Origin: JBPRGH01 sp051418055
Lineage (GTDB): Bacteria; Bacteroidota; Bacteroidia; Cytophagales; Cyclobacteriaceae
Assembly (NCBI GenBank): GCA_051418055.1
Contig: JBPRGH010000062.1
Span: 62,001 to 126,000, forward strand
Reading direction: 5' to 3'
Length of the DNA stretch: 64,000 nt
Shown: positions 17,728 through 25,587 of the stretch, piece after piece
Layout: each line of letters starts with the position of its first letter
Position numbering within the stretch: position 1 is the first letter of the stretch
Program-made: the position numbers and the translations under genes
The notes under the pieces: generated by a model
Database searches by the model: none
What the model saw: the letters and a program-made list of their open reading frames with translations, nothing else
Told to the model about the DNA's origin: nothing

Positions 17728-18900
17728 TTATTTCATTTCATAGCGGAAAATTGCCGCTGCGGTTACATAATCCGGCATCTTACTATCTTCCAGCAGATAA
17801 ACTTCTCCACCATTTTGTATAGTGCCTATTGCCGCTTTATTTAGTAAGCATGCATTGGCTGTGGTTTTTTCTTCATCAATTTTTACCGTATGATCATTGC
17901 CATCATATTTTCCCCAAACATTCTTATTTTTCTGTAGGAATAAAGTATCCGTTCGCCCCACAATTGAACCAGGAATTACCTCTTCATATTTGTCAGAGGC
18001 TTTATCTACAGTTTTGAGCTCGTTATAACGATCCCGCTTCTTGTCAATGTCAGCCTGAAAATCATCCTTTACAAGATCCCAAACCCTGTTATGGATTTCC
18101 TGAGGACTAGTTTCATCAAAATTTCCTACGAGGTGGTGGTCAAATAAATATTTATAGTTATTTGCCTCCTTATAGAGTGGGAACAGGTAATCTACACCTA
18201 CTACAATTAGTGGTGCTTTTTCATCATGCAGCATTTCCATTAAGCCCCTGTCGATCTCACGGAAGTATTTAAGAATATCTATTTTCTTCTCACTTTCATT
18301 ACCTCCTCCATGACCATGGAACATTGCTCCCTGTACCGGCTCTCCTTTTTGGCTCCTCCACTGTAATGCTTTTTGATTTTCATCACTTACCAGGGCTATT
18401 GTCTCCTCCATTTCTCGTGGTATAAGCCCTTCTATATTCACCTCTGTAATATTATGAGATGAAGCATCGAAAAAACGCATCTTTCCAAGGCTCAGTACCA
18501 TGATGAAGAAGCGTTCATTACTTGTTGTAAATGGCGCCAATGGCTTTAGGTAAAAGTGATCTGCCACATAATTGTATGATTCAAAATTTTGCGGCAGCAG
18601 ATAATACTGAAGCTCATCGCCATGTAAAAAGACGGCAAGCCCATCGGAAAGTCTCCGCCAGAAATCCTCCTTCTCTAAGAAATCTGTTAACGGCTTTGTA
18701 TAACTTTCTATCTCACTAGTTGATAAATTATATTTCTCTAATTTTCTTTTTACTTCTTTAAGCTGATTTTTAAAGTTATTCATGTCCTGCAGTTCCTCAT
18801 TATCACCGCTTGCCCTATGGGTGGGTATATAAATCGAAATACAGTGTTTATCATGTACATCAGCTAAATTTAAAAAATCCTGCTTCTTAAAAAGATCCAT
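17728..18900 (-). CDS. Bacterial archaeo-eukaryotic release factor-like protein (baeRF family)
   Basis: A 390-residue soluble protein. It begins DLFKKQDFLNLADVHDKHCI followed by SIYIPTHRAS, the standard opening of baeRF domains; it then has the RFFIMVLSLGKMRFFDAS segment and, in the C-terminal third, a GEVYLLEDSKMPDYVTAAAIFR end as in the baeRF7 subgroup. These are bacterial relatives of eRF1/Pelota, thought to act on stalled or stressed ribosomes, but biochemical data are scarce. The HGHGGG segment near residue 195 replaces the GGQ loop of true release factors. It is flanked by stress proteins on both sides, which agrees with a ribosome-rescue or hibernation role; this is inference. Confidence 0.75.
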   Translation of the reverse strand: MDLFKKQDFLNLADVHDKHCISIYIPTHRASGDNEELQDMNNFKNQLKEVKRKLEKYNLSTSEIESYTKPLTDFLEKEDFWRRLSDGLAVFLHGDELQYYLLPQNFESYNYVADHFYLKPLAPFTTSNERFFIMVLSLGKMRFFDASSHNITEVNIEGLIPREMEETIALVSDENQKALQWRSQKGEPVQGAMFHGHGGGNESEKKIDILKYFREIDRGLMEMLHDEKAPLIVVGVDYLFPLYKEANNYKYLFDHHLVGNFDETSPQEIHNRVWDLVKDDFQADIDKKRDRYNELKTVDKASDKYEEVIPGSIVGRTDTLFLQKNKNVWGKYDGNDHTVKIDEEKTTANACLLNKAAIGTIQNGGEVYLLEDSKMPDYVTAAAIFRYEMK

Positions 18901-18923
18901 ATTTTGTTATTCTGTTTTACATA

Positions 18924-18971
18924 TAAAAAGCTTTTCCCCACACAAATGTTTTGTGTATTTACAAGCTTTTA
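18924..18971 (-). terminator. Terminator-like double hairpin
   Basis: The outer arms AAAAGCTT/AAGCTTTT enclose an inner stem ACACAAA/TTTGTGT. On the minus strand the outer arm continues into CTTTTTATAT. It lies between the HepT-like gene (stop 18993) and the baeRF gene start, so it likely ends the former. Confidence 0.55.
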
Positions 18972-18992
18972 CAATAAATAGGCTGGTTTGCC

Positions 18993-19355
18993 TCAGACGG
19001 TTTGTCTTAATAAAGTAGGTTCCTGCTCTACTGCCAGTTTATTTGCCTCTGCAGCAAGATGATCCATCATAAAATCAAGATCATTTTGAAGAAGGCTATA
19101 GATAGCAAAATCCTCCTGATCCCCTTCTGTCATTCCACTCAATCCGGCAAGATATTGAATATCTTTTTGACGATAGCCGAGGTTATACAGGCTCTGAGCC
19201 TCCTGGGCAGCAAGTGAAAGGTTTCGAAGAATGATATTCTTCAGCTCCTTATCGAGCGTGTATCTTTCATATGATAAATAATGCGCATAATCACCTAATT
19301 CCTTTAGGCAACTCACAATATTGCGCAGGTGGATCTGTTCTTCAAATTTATGCAT
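18993..19355 (-). CDS. HepT-like helical protein, paralogue of the gene at 5068-5439
   Basis: A 120-residue helical protein without a signal peptide. It lines up with the 5068-5439 product: HLRNIVSCLKEL against HLNNISRGITAV, YLSYERY against GMSYQEF, SLAAQEAQSL against GQAAHELAQG, and IYSLLQNDLDF against IYNIINNDLED. The same frame recalls HepT HEPN proteins, but the catalytic R-x4-6-H is absent. It follows no nucleotidyltransferase. The two paralogues sit at the two ends of the stress-gene block. Function unknown; HepT relationship is an inference. Confidence 0.5.
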   Translation of the reverse strand: MHKFEEQIHLRNIVSCLKELGDYAHYLSYERYTLDKELKNIILRNLSLAAQEAQSLYNLGYRQKDIQYLAGLSGMTEGDQEDFAIYSLLQNDLDFMMDHLAAEANKLAVEQEPTLLRQTV

Positions 19356-19526
19356 GGCTCACAGGTTTACTTAGAATTTATTGGAAAGAAAACAGTGTAA
19401 ATTCCATGCCAGAATTTTCAATTTTAAAGACATTAATGCTGGGGCTACTGCCAGGGGAAAAATTTAATCAGGTAAAGAAATTACCAGAAAAGCATATGTA
19501 GAGAATTAACCTCATATATGTTTCAT

Positions 19527-20240
19527 TTAATCCTGTGCACCAAAAACTTTTCTCAACAATTCCGTTGTTCTTGCAGCCGGATTTTCCCGGATCTTCTCCT
19601 CCTCCTGAGCTATGAGATAAAACAATCCTTCTATTGCTTCCTCAGTCGCATATTCATCGAGGTTTGGGTTCATATGCTCCACAAAAGGAATTTTGTTATA
19701 GGCATTTATCAGGTCTACATAGTATTTTGTTGCATTGGTCTGATTTAGTGCATTAGAGATGATAGGCTGAAATTTTGCCCGTAGCTGATCGCTGGTGGTT
19801 CGTTTTAAATATTCTGTTGCTGCATGATCATCGCCTTTTAAAATCCCCCATGCGTCATCAATGGTCATTGACCTAATGGCACTTAAAAAAATAGGTTTGG
19901 CTTCATCAGCAGCTTTTTCTGCAGCACGATTTAGTGTTAAAACAAAGCGATCTACCTCACTGCCCAACCCGATCTGACGTAGTTTCTGTTCTACTTTCTG
20001 CGCTTCCGGAGGAAATGGTATTTTTATCTGCGGATTTTTATAGTAACCGTCGATTTGAGAGGCCAGGTCCGTACCCTCAAACGTACCTTTTTCAAGAGCT
20101 GCTTTTAATCCTGCCGCTACTTCTGCCCGGGTTAAAGGTTGCTCCCCTGAAACTGCTCCTATCGTTTGATTAATTTGAGCTGTTGTGCATCCAAATAATA
20201 AAAGAGGAACAAGAAATGAAGTAATAGAAAGCTGTTTCAT
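19527..20240 (-). CDS. DUF4197-domain lipoprotein
   Basis: A 237-residue protein with lipobox LFGC (cysteine near residue 18). The rest is helical and matches DUF4197: LTRAEVAAGLKAALEKGT, FPPEAQKVEQKLRQIGLG, a long AAEKAADEAKPIFLSAI helix, and GDDHAATEYLKRTTSDQL. The family is periplasmic and of unknown role. It is divergent from cinA. The 171 bases downstream (19356-19526) hold no recognised element. Confidence 0.85.
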   Translation of the reverse strand: MKQLSITSFLVPLLLFGCTTAQINQTIGAVSGEQPLTRAEVAAGLKAALEKGTFEGTDLASQIDGYYKNPQIKIPFPPEAQKVEQKLRQIGLGSEVDRFVLTLNRAAEKAADEAKPIFLSAIRSMTIDDAWGILKGDDHAATEYLKRTTSDQLRAKFQPIISNALNQTNATKYYVDLINAYNKIPFVEHMNPNLDEYATEEAIEGLFYLIAQEEEKIRENPAARTTELLRKVFGAQD

Positions 20241-20381
20241 AATGGTGTTTTTTTTGAATCAATTTACAAAAATGATTCCAGTTTTTAGAGCTGTTGCTTT
20301 TTATATTCGGAAAACTTAAAACAAAAAATCCGGTGGTTGTTATAATTATTAGTCAATTTTGAAGGCAGAATATTAAACCAG

Positions 20382-21644
20382 ATGACTCCAAAAGTTGAAA
20401 TAATCTCTATTGGCGATGAGATTTTATATGGCCAGACATTAAATACAAATGCTCACTGGATGGGTGATCAGTTGGATAAGATCGGTGTCCGTATATCCCG
20501 GATGCTTACTATCGCAGATAAAGAAGATGTTATTTTAAAAGCTTTTGAGGAAGCAGAGAAAAGGGCTGATATTGTCCTGATAACGGGGGGACTTGGCCCT
20601 ACTGAAGATGATCTTACAAAATCCTGTTTGGCAAAATATTTTAATTGTGAATTGAAGATGAATGAGGAGGCCCTTCAGGAAATAAAAGAGCAGTTTGAAA
20701 AGGCAGGGAGGCAATTAAATGAATCAAATAAAAAACAGGCACTATTACCGGACTGCTGTGATAAAATATCCAATAACCGAGGCACTGCACCCGGCATGTG
20801 GTTTAACAGAGATAAGAAAGTTTTTGTATCCATGCCCGGGGTTCCGGGTGAGATGAAAAAAATGATGACAGATTATGTTATCCCTCGTCTACAGAAAGAA
20901 TTTAAAACGGAGATCATCTATCACAAACTTATAAAAACAGTTGGTATAGCAGAGTCAACATTATCAGAAAAGGTTGAGCCATGGGCAAGACAGCTTCCTG
21001 AGCATATAAAACTGGCTTATCTGCCAAGCCTGGGACAGGTGAAGTTAAGGCTTACAGCTTCCGGCGATGACAGGGAAAAGCTTAAAAAAGATGTGGAGCA
21101 GGAAATAGATAAATTAAAGGAATATATTTCAAAATATATCTATGGCTATGATAATAATGAGATTGAATCTGTAGTTGGTGAAATTCTAAAAAAACAGAAA
21201 AAAACGTTTGCCCTGGCGGAAAGCTGCACAGGAGGTTATATCTCACACCTGGTATCTGGTGTGCCTGGTTGTTCGGAATATTATCGCGGTTCCATAGTTC
21301 CTTATCATAACGACTTAAAAGAAAAAGTGCTGGGTGTAAAACATAAAACTTTAACAGACCACGGGGCGGTGAGTGAACAAACGGTAATTGAAATGGCAAA
21401 TAAAGTTAGAGAAATGTTTGGTGCTGATATTGGTTTAGCTTCCAGTGGTATTGCCGGACCATCAGGAGGTACTGAAGATAAACCTGTTGGTACAGTTTGG
21501 ATTGCCTGTGCTGACGGTGAGCATACTAAAACAAAAAAACTTCAACTATTTAAAGACCGGATGATGAATATTGAGGCGACAGGAGTTGCAGCTTTAAACC
21601 TTGTGCGGTTAACTTTGTTGCAAACGGTTGAGATAAATTCTTAA
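20382..21644 (+). CDS. cinA: CinA-family nicotinamide-nucleotide amidase / competence-damage protein
   Basis: A 420-residue protein with the complete CinA layout. Residues 1-170 are the molybdopterin-binding-like (MoCF) domain with GDEILYGQTLNTNAHWMG and TGGLGPTEDDLTK; a middle KH-like domain follows; residues about 265-410 form the C-terminal amidase domain with LAESCTGGYISHL and SSGIAGPSGGTEDKPVGTVW. CinA enzymes hydrolyse nicotinamide mononucleotide and/or ADP-ribose-type pyrophosphates in NAD recycling. Its 3' end carries the promoter of the next gene (21627-21657). The start is an ATG with no ambiguity. Confidence 0.95.
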   Translation: MTPKVEIISIGDEILYGQTLNTNAHWMGDQLDKIGVRISRMLTIADKEDVILKAFEEAEKRADIVLITGGLGPTEDDLTKSCLAKYFNCELKMNEEALQEIKEQFEKAGRQLNESNKKQALLPDCCDKISNNRGTAPGMWFNRDKKVFVSMPGVPGEMKKMMTDYVIPRLQKEFKTEIIYHKLIKTVGIAESTLSEKVEPWARQLPEHIKLAYLPSLGQVKLRLTASGDDREKLKKDVEQEIDKLKEYISKYIYGYDNNEIESVVGEILKKQKKTFALAESCTGGYISHLVSGVPGCSEYYRGSIVPYHNDLKEKVLGVKHKTLTDHGAVSEQTVIEMANKVREMFGADIGLASSGIAGPSGGTEDKPVGTVWIACADGEHTKTKKLQLFKDRMMNIEATGVAALNLVRLTLLQTVEINS

Positions 21645-21657
21645 AATCATAACTTTG
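21627..21657 (+). promoter_or_regulatory. Promoter of the E2 acyltransferase gene
   Basis: GTTG, 19 bases, then TAACTTTG. The -7 box is a perfect TAnnTTTG and the -33 box matches three of four positions of TTTG. It overlaps the cinA stop codon and would give a leader of about 27 bases before the ATG at 21691. Confidence 0.6.
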
Positions 21658-21690
21658 CAGTCCGAAATATAAAGACCTTAAAAAAATAAC

Positions 21691-23040
21691 ATGGCATTAG
21701 TAGAACTGGTGATGCCCAAAATGGGCGAAAGTATAATGGAGGCCACTGTCTTAGGTTGGCTAAAGCAGGAAGGCGACCAAATCGAACAGGATGAGTCGGT
21801 ACTTGAAGTGGCCACTGATAAAGTAGATACGGAAGTTCCTTCTACACATGCAGGGGTACTTAAAGAAATATTAGCAAAAGAAGGTGATGTTATTGAAGTA
21901 GGAAAACCTATTGCGATCATCGCTACAGACGGAGAGGATACAGGTTCAACACCTTCTCCTTCTACAGAAGAGAAAAAAGCTGCCGAAGCACCTGCCAAGG
22001 CTGAAAATGCTATGACCTCACCTCAAAAAGCAGGCGCTCCTACCACTACTAATGGTGTTGCCAAAGCCGCTGATGATAACCGCTTCTATTCTCCTCTTGT
22101 AAAAAGTATGGCCAGGGAAGAAGGTATAAGCATGGAAGAACTTTCCGGTGTCTCAGGAACAGGCAAAGAAGGCCGTGTGACCAAGAAAGATATGATTGCA
22201 TATCTTAACTCAAGATCAGAGGAAACTGCCAGACCTTTGGCAGAAAAGGCTGCAGCCCCTGCTCAAGCTCAGGCACAAAAGCAGGCGGCACCGGTAACAA
22301 GGCCTTCCGGTGTAAGCGCTTCTGTAAGTGCAGGAGATGAGATAATAGAAATGGACCGTATGCGCAAAATGATTGCTGAGCGTATGCTGGATTCTAAACG
22401 TACTTCTCCGCATGTTACTTCATTTGTAGAAGCTGATGTTACTAATGTTGTTTTCTGGAGAAACCGCAACAAAGTAAAATTTAAGGAACGTGAAGGTGAT
22501 AACCTTACTTTTACTCCAATCTTTATAGAGGCAGTGGTAAAAGCAATAAAAGATTATCCAATGATCAATGTGCAGGTGGATGGTGACAAGATCATAAAGA
22601 AAAAAGATATCAATATTGGTATGGCCGTAGCTTTACCAAGTGGTAATCTGATCGTGCCTGTAATCAGGAAGGCAGATCAGTATAATATTACCGGTCTTGC
22701 CAAAAAAGTAAATGAGCTTGCACGTAAAGCACGTGAAAATAAGCTAAGCCCTGACGAGCTTTCAGGAGGAACTTTTACTATTTCTAATGTAGGCTCTTTT
22801 GGTAATGTAATGGGTACACCAATAATTATGCAGCCCCAGGTAGCAATTATGGCTTTAGGTGCCGTAGTGAAAAAGCCTGCTGTTGTGGAAACACCAAATG
22901 GCGATGCAATTGCTATTCGACATAAGATGTTCTTATCCCACTCTTATGACCACAGAGTAGTGGACGGGTCATTAGGCGGTATGGTAGTCAGGCGTGTAGC
23001 TGATTATCTGGAAGCATTTGATTTGAAAAGAGAACTGTAA
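21691..23040 (+). CDS. 2-oxoacid dehydrogenase dihydrolipoamide acyltransferase (E2)
   Basis: A 449-residue protein with three E2 domains in order: a lipoyl domain (residues 3-78) with the lipoyl-lysine motif EVATDKVDTEVPS; a peripheral-subunit-binding domain near 132-165 (YSPLVKSMAREEGI, GTGKEGRVTKKDM); and the catalytic domain (about 215-449) with SHSYDHRVVDG, which holds the active-site His and Asp. E2 transfers acyl groups from lipoate to CoA in the mitochondria-like multi-enzyme complexes. No E1 or E3 gene is adjacent. The single lipoyl domain and sequence style suggest a branched-chain-type E2, but substrate cannot be fixed from sequence alone. Confidence 0.93.
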   Translation: MALVELVMPKMGESIMEATVLGWLKQEGDQIEQDESVLEVATDKVDTEVPSTHAGVLKEILAKEGDVIEVGKPIAIIATDGEDTGSTPSPSTEEKKAAEAPAKAENAMTSPQKAGAPTTTNGVAKAADDNRFYSPLVKSMAREEGISMEELSGVSGTGKEGRVTKKDMIAYLNSRSEETARPLAEKAAAPAQAQAQKQAAPVTRPSGVSASVSAGDEIIEMDRMRKMIAERMLDSKRTSPHVTSFVEADVTNVVFWRNRNKVKFKEREGDNLTFTPIFIEAVVKAIKDYPMINVQVDGDKIIKKKDINIGMAVALPSGNLIVPVIRKADQYNITGLAKKVNELARKARENKLSPDELSGGTFTISNVGSFGNVMGTPIIMQPQVAIMALGAVVKKPAVVETPNGDAIAIRHKMFLSHSYDHRVVDGSLGGMVVRRVADYLEAFDLKREL

Positions 23041-23042
23041 GA

Positions 23043-23126
23043 GTTTCGAGTTTTGAGTTTAAAGTTCAATTATTTAAAGTTCAATGTTTATTTGTTCTAA
23101 AGACTAAATACTAAGGACTAAGGACT
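23043..23126. repeat. Heptameric tandem array C (12 units)
   Basis: Twelve 7-base units start two bases after the E2 stop codon: GTTTCGA, GTTTTGA, GTTTAAA, GTTCAAT, then drifting units, then AAAGACT, AAATACT and two AAGGACT. The array ends just before the terminator at 23131, so it would be transcribed as a 3' untranslated region. Confidence 0.7.
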
Positions 23127-23130
23127 AAAA

Positions 23131-23191
23131 AAAGCCGTTCATTACCAGGTCTATCTGCCATTGATAAAACCTGAGAGTGAACGGCTTTTTT
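23131..23191 (+). terminator. Rho-independent terminator of the E2 gene
   Basis: The arms AAAGCCGTTCA and TGAACGGCTTT pair perfectly around a 39-base interior that has its own CAGGT/ACCTG stem, and are followed by a T-rich run. Confidence 0.8.
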
Positions 23192-23308
23192 ATTTCAATC
23201 TATTGGAAAAGAGAAGCTTTTGATAAGAATCATTTAAAAACATTCCTTAAATCATGTGATAGAAATTTTTTGTTACCTATTTTTAGGACAAATAAAAAAT
23301 AAATAAAA

Positions 23309-24211
23309 ATGCGCCTTAATTCAGTTCTTATTGGACTTGACCTTACCGAAATGGATGATAGCCTGATTCGCTATGCATCATTAATTTGTAATAGCTATAA
23401 TGTGGAAAGTGCCAATTTTATACATGTTGCTAAAGATCTTGAGCTACCGGAAGAGGTAATTAAAGAATATGGCGATGTGCTTACTACTGTTGAAGAAGGT
23501 ATAAAGCATGATATAAATAAAAAGATTAAGGAAAATTTCAACTGTACATGCGAGGTTGATGTAGCTGTCAGAGAAGGAAATGCAGAAGATAAGATCCTCC
23601 GATATGCCAAAATAAAGAATGCCGATCTTATCCTCCTGGGAAGGAAACAAAAACTGCGCGGTACTGGTGTTGTAACGCAATCTATTGCACGTAAATCTCC
23701 GTGCAATTTGTTGTTGGTCTCCGAAATGCTTGAAAAGAAGGATGTTTATAAAATCCTTGTCCCCATAGATTTCTCAAAACACTCTCACCTGGCTATGATG
23801 CATGCCTTAGAGGTAGCCAAAAAGCATCAGGCTATGATATCATGTGTCAATATTTATGATGTGCCTACAGGATACAGTAAAATTGGAAAAAGTTTTAAGG
23901 AATTTGCTGAAATTATGCTTGGCCATGCGAAAAAGAATTTCGAAAGGTTTATCAGTAGGTATAAACAGCCAGTTGAATGTAATTTTATTTTATCCAAAGA
24001 TCACGAGCATTCGGAAGAACTGATTTCTTACATTAAAGCCACAAAACCCGATATGGTCTTTATTGGATCAAAAGGCCATACAAATGCTTCAGTTGTTCTT
24101 TTGGGGAGCATGGCGGAAAAACTAATTAAAAATATTTATGAAGTTCCGCTTTTTATAGTTAAACGTAAGGGTGAAAGTGTAGGGGTTTTCCAGTCACTAT
24201 TGAAATTATAA
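23309..24211 (+). CDS. Universal stress protein with two UspA domains
   Basis: A 300-residue protein made of two tandem UspA domains (residues about 3-140 and 148-285). The C-terminal domain has a FIGSKGHTNASVVLLGSMAE segment resembling the ATP-binding G-x2-G-x9-G-S/T motif; the N-terminal copy, LLGRKQKLRGTGVVTQSIAR, is degenerate. A short non-conserved tail follows. Such tandem proteins are typical of Bacteroidota and respond to energy or redox stress. No clear promoter box was found in the 115 bases after the preceding terminator. Confidence 0.88.
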   Translation: MRLNSVLIGLDLTEMDDSLIRYASLICNSYNVESANFIHVAKDLELPEEVIKEYGDVLTTVEEGIKHDINKKIKENFNCTCEVDVAVREGNAEDKILRYAKIKNADLILLGRKQKLRGTGVVTQSIARKSPCNLLLVSEMLEKKDVYKILVPIDFSKHSHLAMMHALEVAKKHQAMISCVNIYDVPTGYSKIGKSFKEFAEIMLGHAKKNFERFISRYKQPVECNFILSKDHEHSEELISYIKATKPDMVFIGSKGHTNASVVLLGSMAEKLIKNIYEVPLFIVKRKGESVGVFQSLLKL

Positions 24212-24231
24212 TGATATAGGCTTTCGTTCAG

Positions 24232-24723
24232 TTGAAAATTTATTTTAAAGAAGCCCAAAAATTTAATCAATGGTGGCTATGGCTGATCTTATCAGGAGTT
24301 GCTGCATTTCTACTATATAAAATTTTTAAATATTTTAATTCTGGTATTATTTTCAGTGAAAATTTAACAGTTGCAATACTATTAATTATCACCCTGTGCT
24401 TAATTCTTTTTCTTATAGGGCTGTTCAGGTGGATAAAATTAGAAACTGTTATTTCTCAAGATAAAGTGCAAATGCGATTTATTCCATTTGTCTATAAATC
24501 AATAAAATGGAAAGATATTGAACAGGCTGAGGTAATTAACTATGGGTTTATTGGCGGATGGGGAATTCGCTTTGGAAGTAAATATGGCGTTTTATATAAT
24601 ATCAAAGGAAATAAGGGGCTCCATATAAAGCTAAAGAATGGTGATCAATTAGTAGTAGGCACACAAAAAGAAGATGAATTAAAAGATGCCTTAAAATTAA
24701 GAGTTTCTGGGAATCCTGAATAA
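24232..24723 (+). CDS. Membrane protein with two TM segments and a C-terminal PH-like region
   Basis: A 163-residue protein beginning with a TTG codon 20 bases after the preceding stop. Two membrane helices lie near residues 16-33 and 45-66. The cytoplasmic remainder alternates beta-strands (VQMRFIPFVYKSIKWKDIEQAEV, GIRFGSKYGVLYNIKG, GLHIKLKNGDQLVVGTQ) in a way that resembles bacterial PH-like domains of small membrane proteins. No name or function is recognised. The TTG is chosen because no ATG precedes the first helix. Confidence 0.6.
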   Translation: MKIYFKEAQKFNQWWLWLILSGVAAFLLYKIFKYFNSGIIFSENLTVAILLIITLCLILFLIGLFRWIKLETVISQDKVQMRFIPFVYKSIKWKDIEQAEVINYGFIGGWGIRFGSKYGVLYNIKGNKGLHIKLKNGDQLVVGTQKEDELKDALKLRVSGNPE

Positions 24724-24767
24724 GAACCAGTACACTATAAATCCGTTAGTAATTTTAAACGATTATT

Positions 24768-24950
24768 ATGTTCGGATTATTCAAGAAGAAATCAAAAGAA
24801 GAAAAGCTTCAGGAGCAACATCAAAAACTGATGAAAGAAGCCTATGAACTATCAAAAACCAATCGCACGGAAAGCGATAAAAAATATGCCGAGGCTGAAG
24901 AGGTAATAACACAATTAGAGTCTTTAAAGAGAGGTGATAACACGGTCTAA
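24768..24950 (+). CDS. Lacal_2735-family small protein
   Basis: A 60-residue, highly charged helical protein starting MFGLFKKKSKEEKLQ and containing MKEAYELSKTNRTESDKKYAEAEE, the signature of the Bacteroidota-specific Lacal_2735 family. Function unknown; the length is normal for the family. Confidence 0.75.
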   Translation: MFGLFKKKSKEEKLQEQHQKLMKEAYELSKTNRTESDKKYAEAEEVITQLESLKRGDNTV

Positions 24951-25032
24951 TATTCTTTCTGCAACAATACCATCCTGTAATTATTGCTCTTTTCCATTTT
25001 ATGGTAATTTTACAGTTGGAATTTATTAATAT

Positions 25033-25470
25033 ATGAAAATACAGATAGGTAAGGGTTTTGATGATTTTATACTGGGCTCCAAACAAGATGAAGTGATAAC
25101 CGCAAAAGGAGACCCCGATAAATTAAATGATATTAATGAGGAGTCGGACCAGTATATTATCTACTATTATTATAATGAGCAGGTAAAACTGTATTTTGAT
25201 AAATCCCGAAACTATAAATTAATTTCTATAGAGGTTTACAATAAAGAAGCTTTTTTTCTGGATACAAAAATTATTGATACCCCGGAAAAAGAATTAAGAA
25301 GCCTCCTTTTTAAGAATAAAATAAAATATGATGTAGAAGAATACCCTTCATTTCATGTTCTTTACATTCCAACCATGCAGATCTACATCAATATTGAAAT
25401 GGATCGCGTACGATCCGTTGAAATACAGCCGCTTTTGAAGGATGAGAAATTGGTTTGGCCGAAGAAATAG
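25033..25470 (+). CDS. Conserved hypothetical protein
   Basis: A 145-residue soluble protein rich in Tyr, Lys and Asp, predicted mostly beta, with no signal peptide. It begins with a strand-turn (MKIQIGKGFDDFILGSKQDE) and has paired KLYFD/SIEVYN strands. I do not recognise the family; isolated proteins of this style occur in Bacteroidota beside immunity or stress genes, which is only a loose analogy. Its stop codon merges into a heptameric array. Confidence 0.6.
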   Translation: MKIQIGKGFDDFILGSKQDEVITAKGDPDKLNDINEESDQYIIYYYYNEQVKLYFDKSRNYKLISIEVYNKEAFFLDTKIIDTPEKELRSLLFKNKIKYDVEEYPSFHVLYIPTMQIYINIEMDRVRSVEIQPLLKDEKLVWPKK

Positions 25471-25546
25471 TTCTTTGTTCGTGGTTCTTTGTTCGTGGTT
25501 CTTTGTTCCTTGTTTTGATTTTTGGTTCCTTGGTTTTGGTTCGTAA
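25470..25546. repeat. Heptameric tandem array D (11 units)
   Basis: Eleven 7-base units, beginning with the last base of the preceding stop codon. GTTCTTT and GTTCGTG alternate at first, giving a local 14-base period, then drift to GTTCCTT, GTTTTGA and related units. It fills most of the gap to the next gene. Confidence 0.8.
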
Positions 25547-25587
25547 TTAATTAAATTTATTATTTGAAACTTAATTTGCAGTTAACC

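Noticed and set aside
19405..19500. Possible 31-residue open frame on the plus strand upstream of the HepT-like gene
   Set aside because: It is short, has no ribosome binding site or family resemblance, and such frames are expected by chance.
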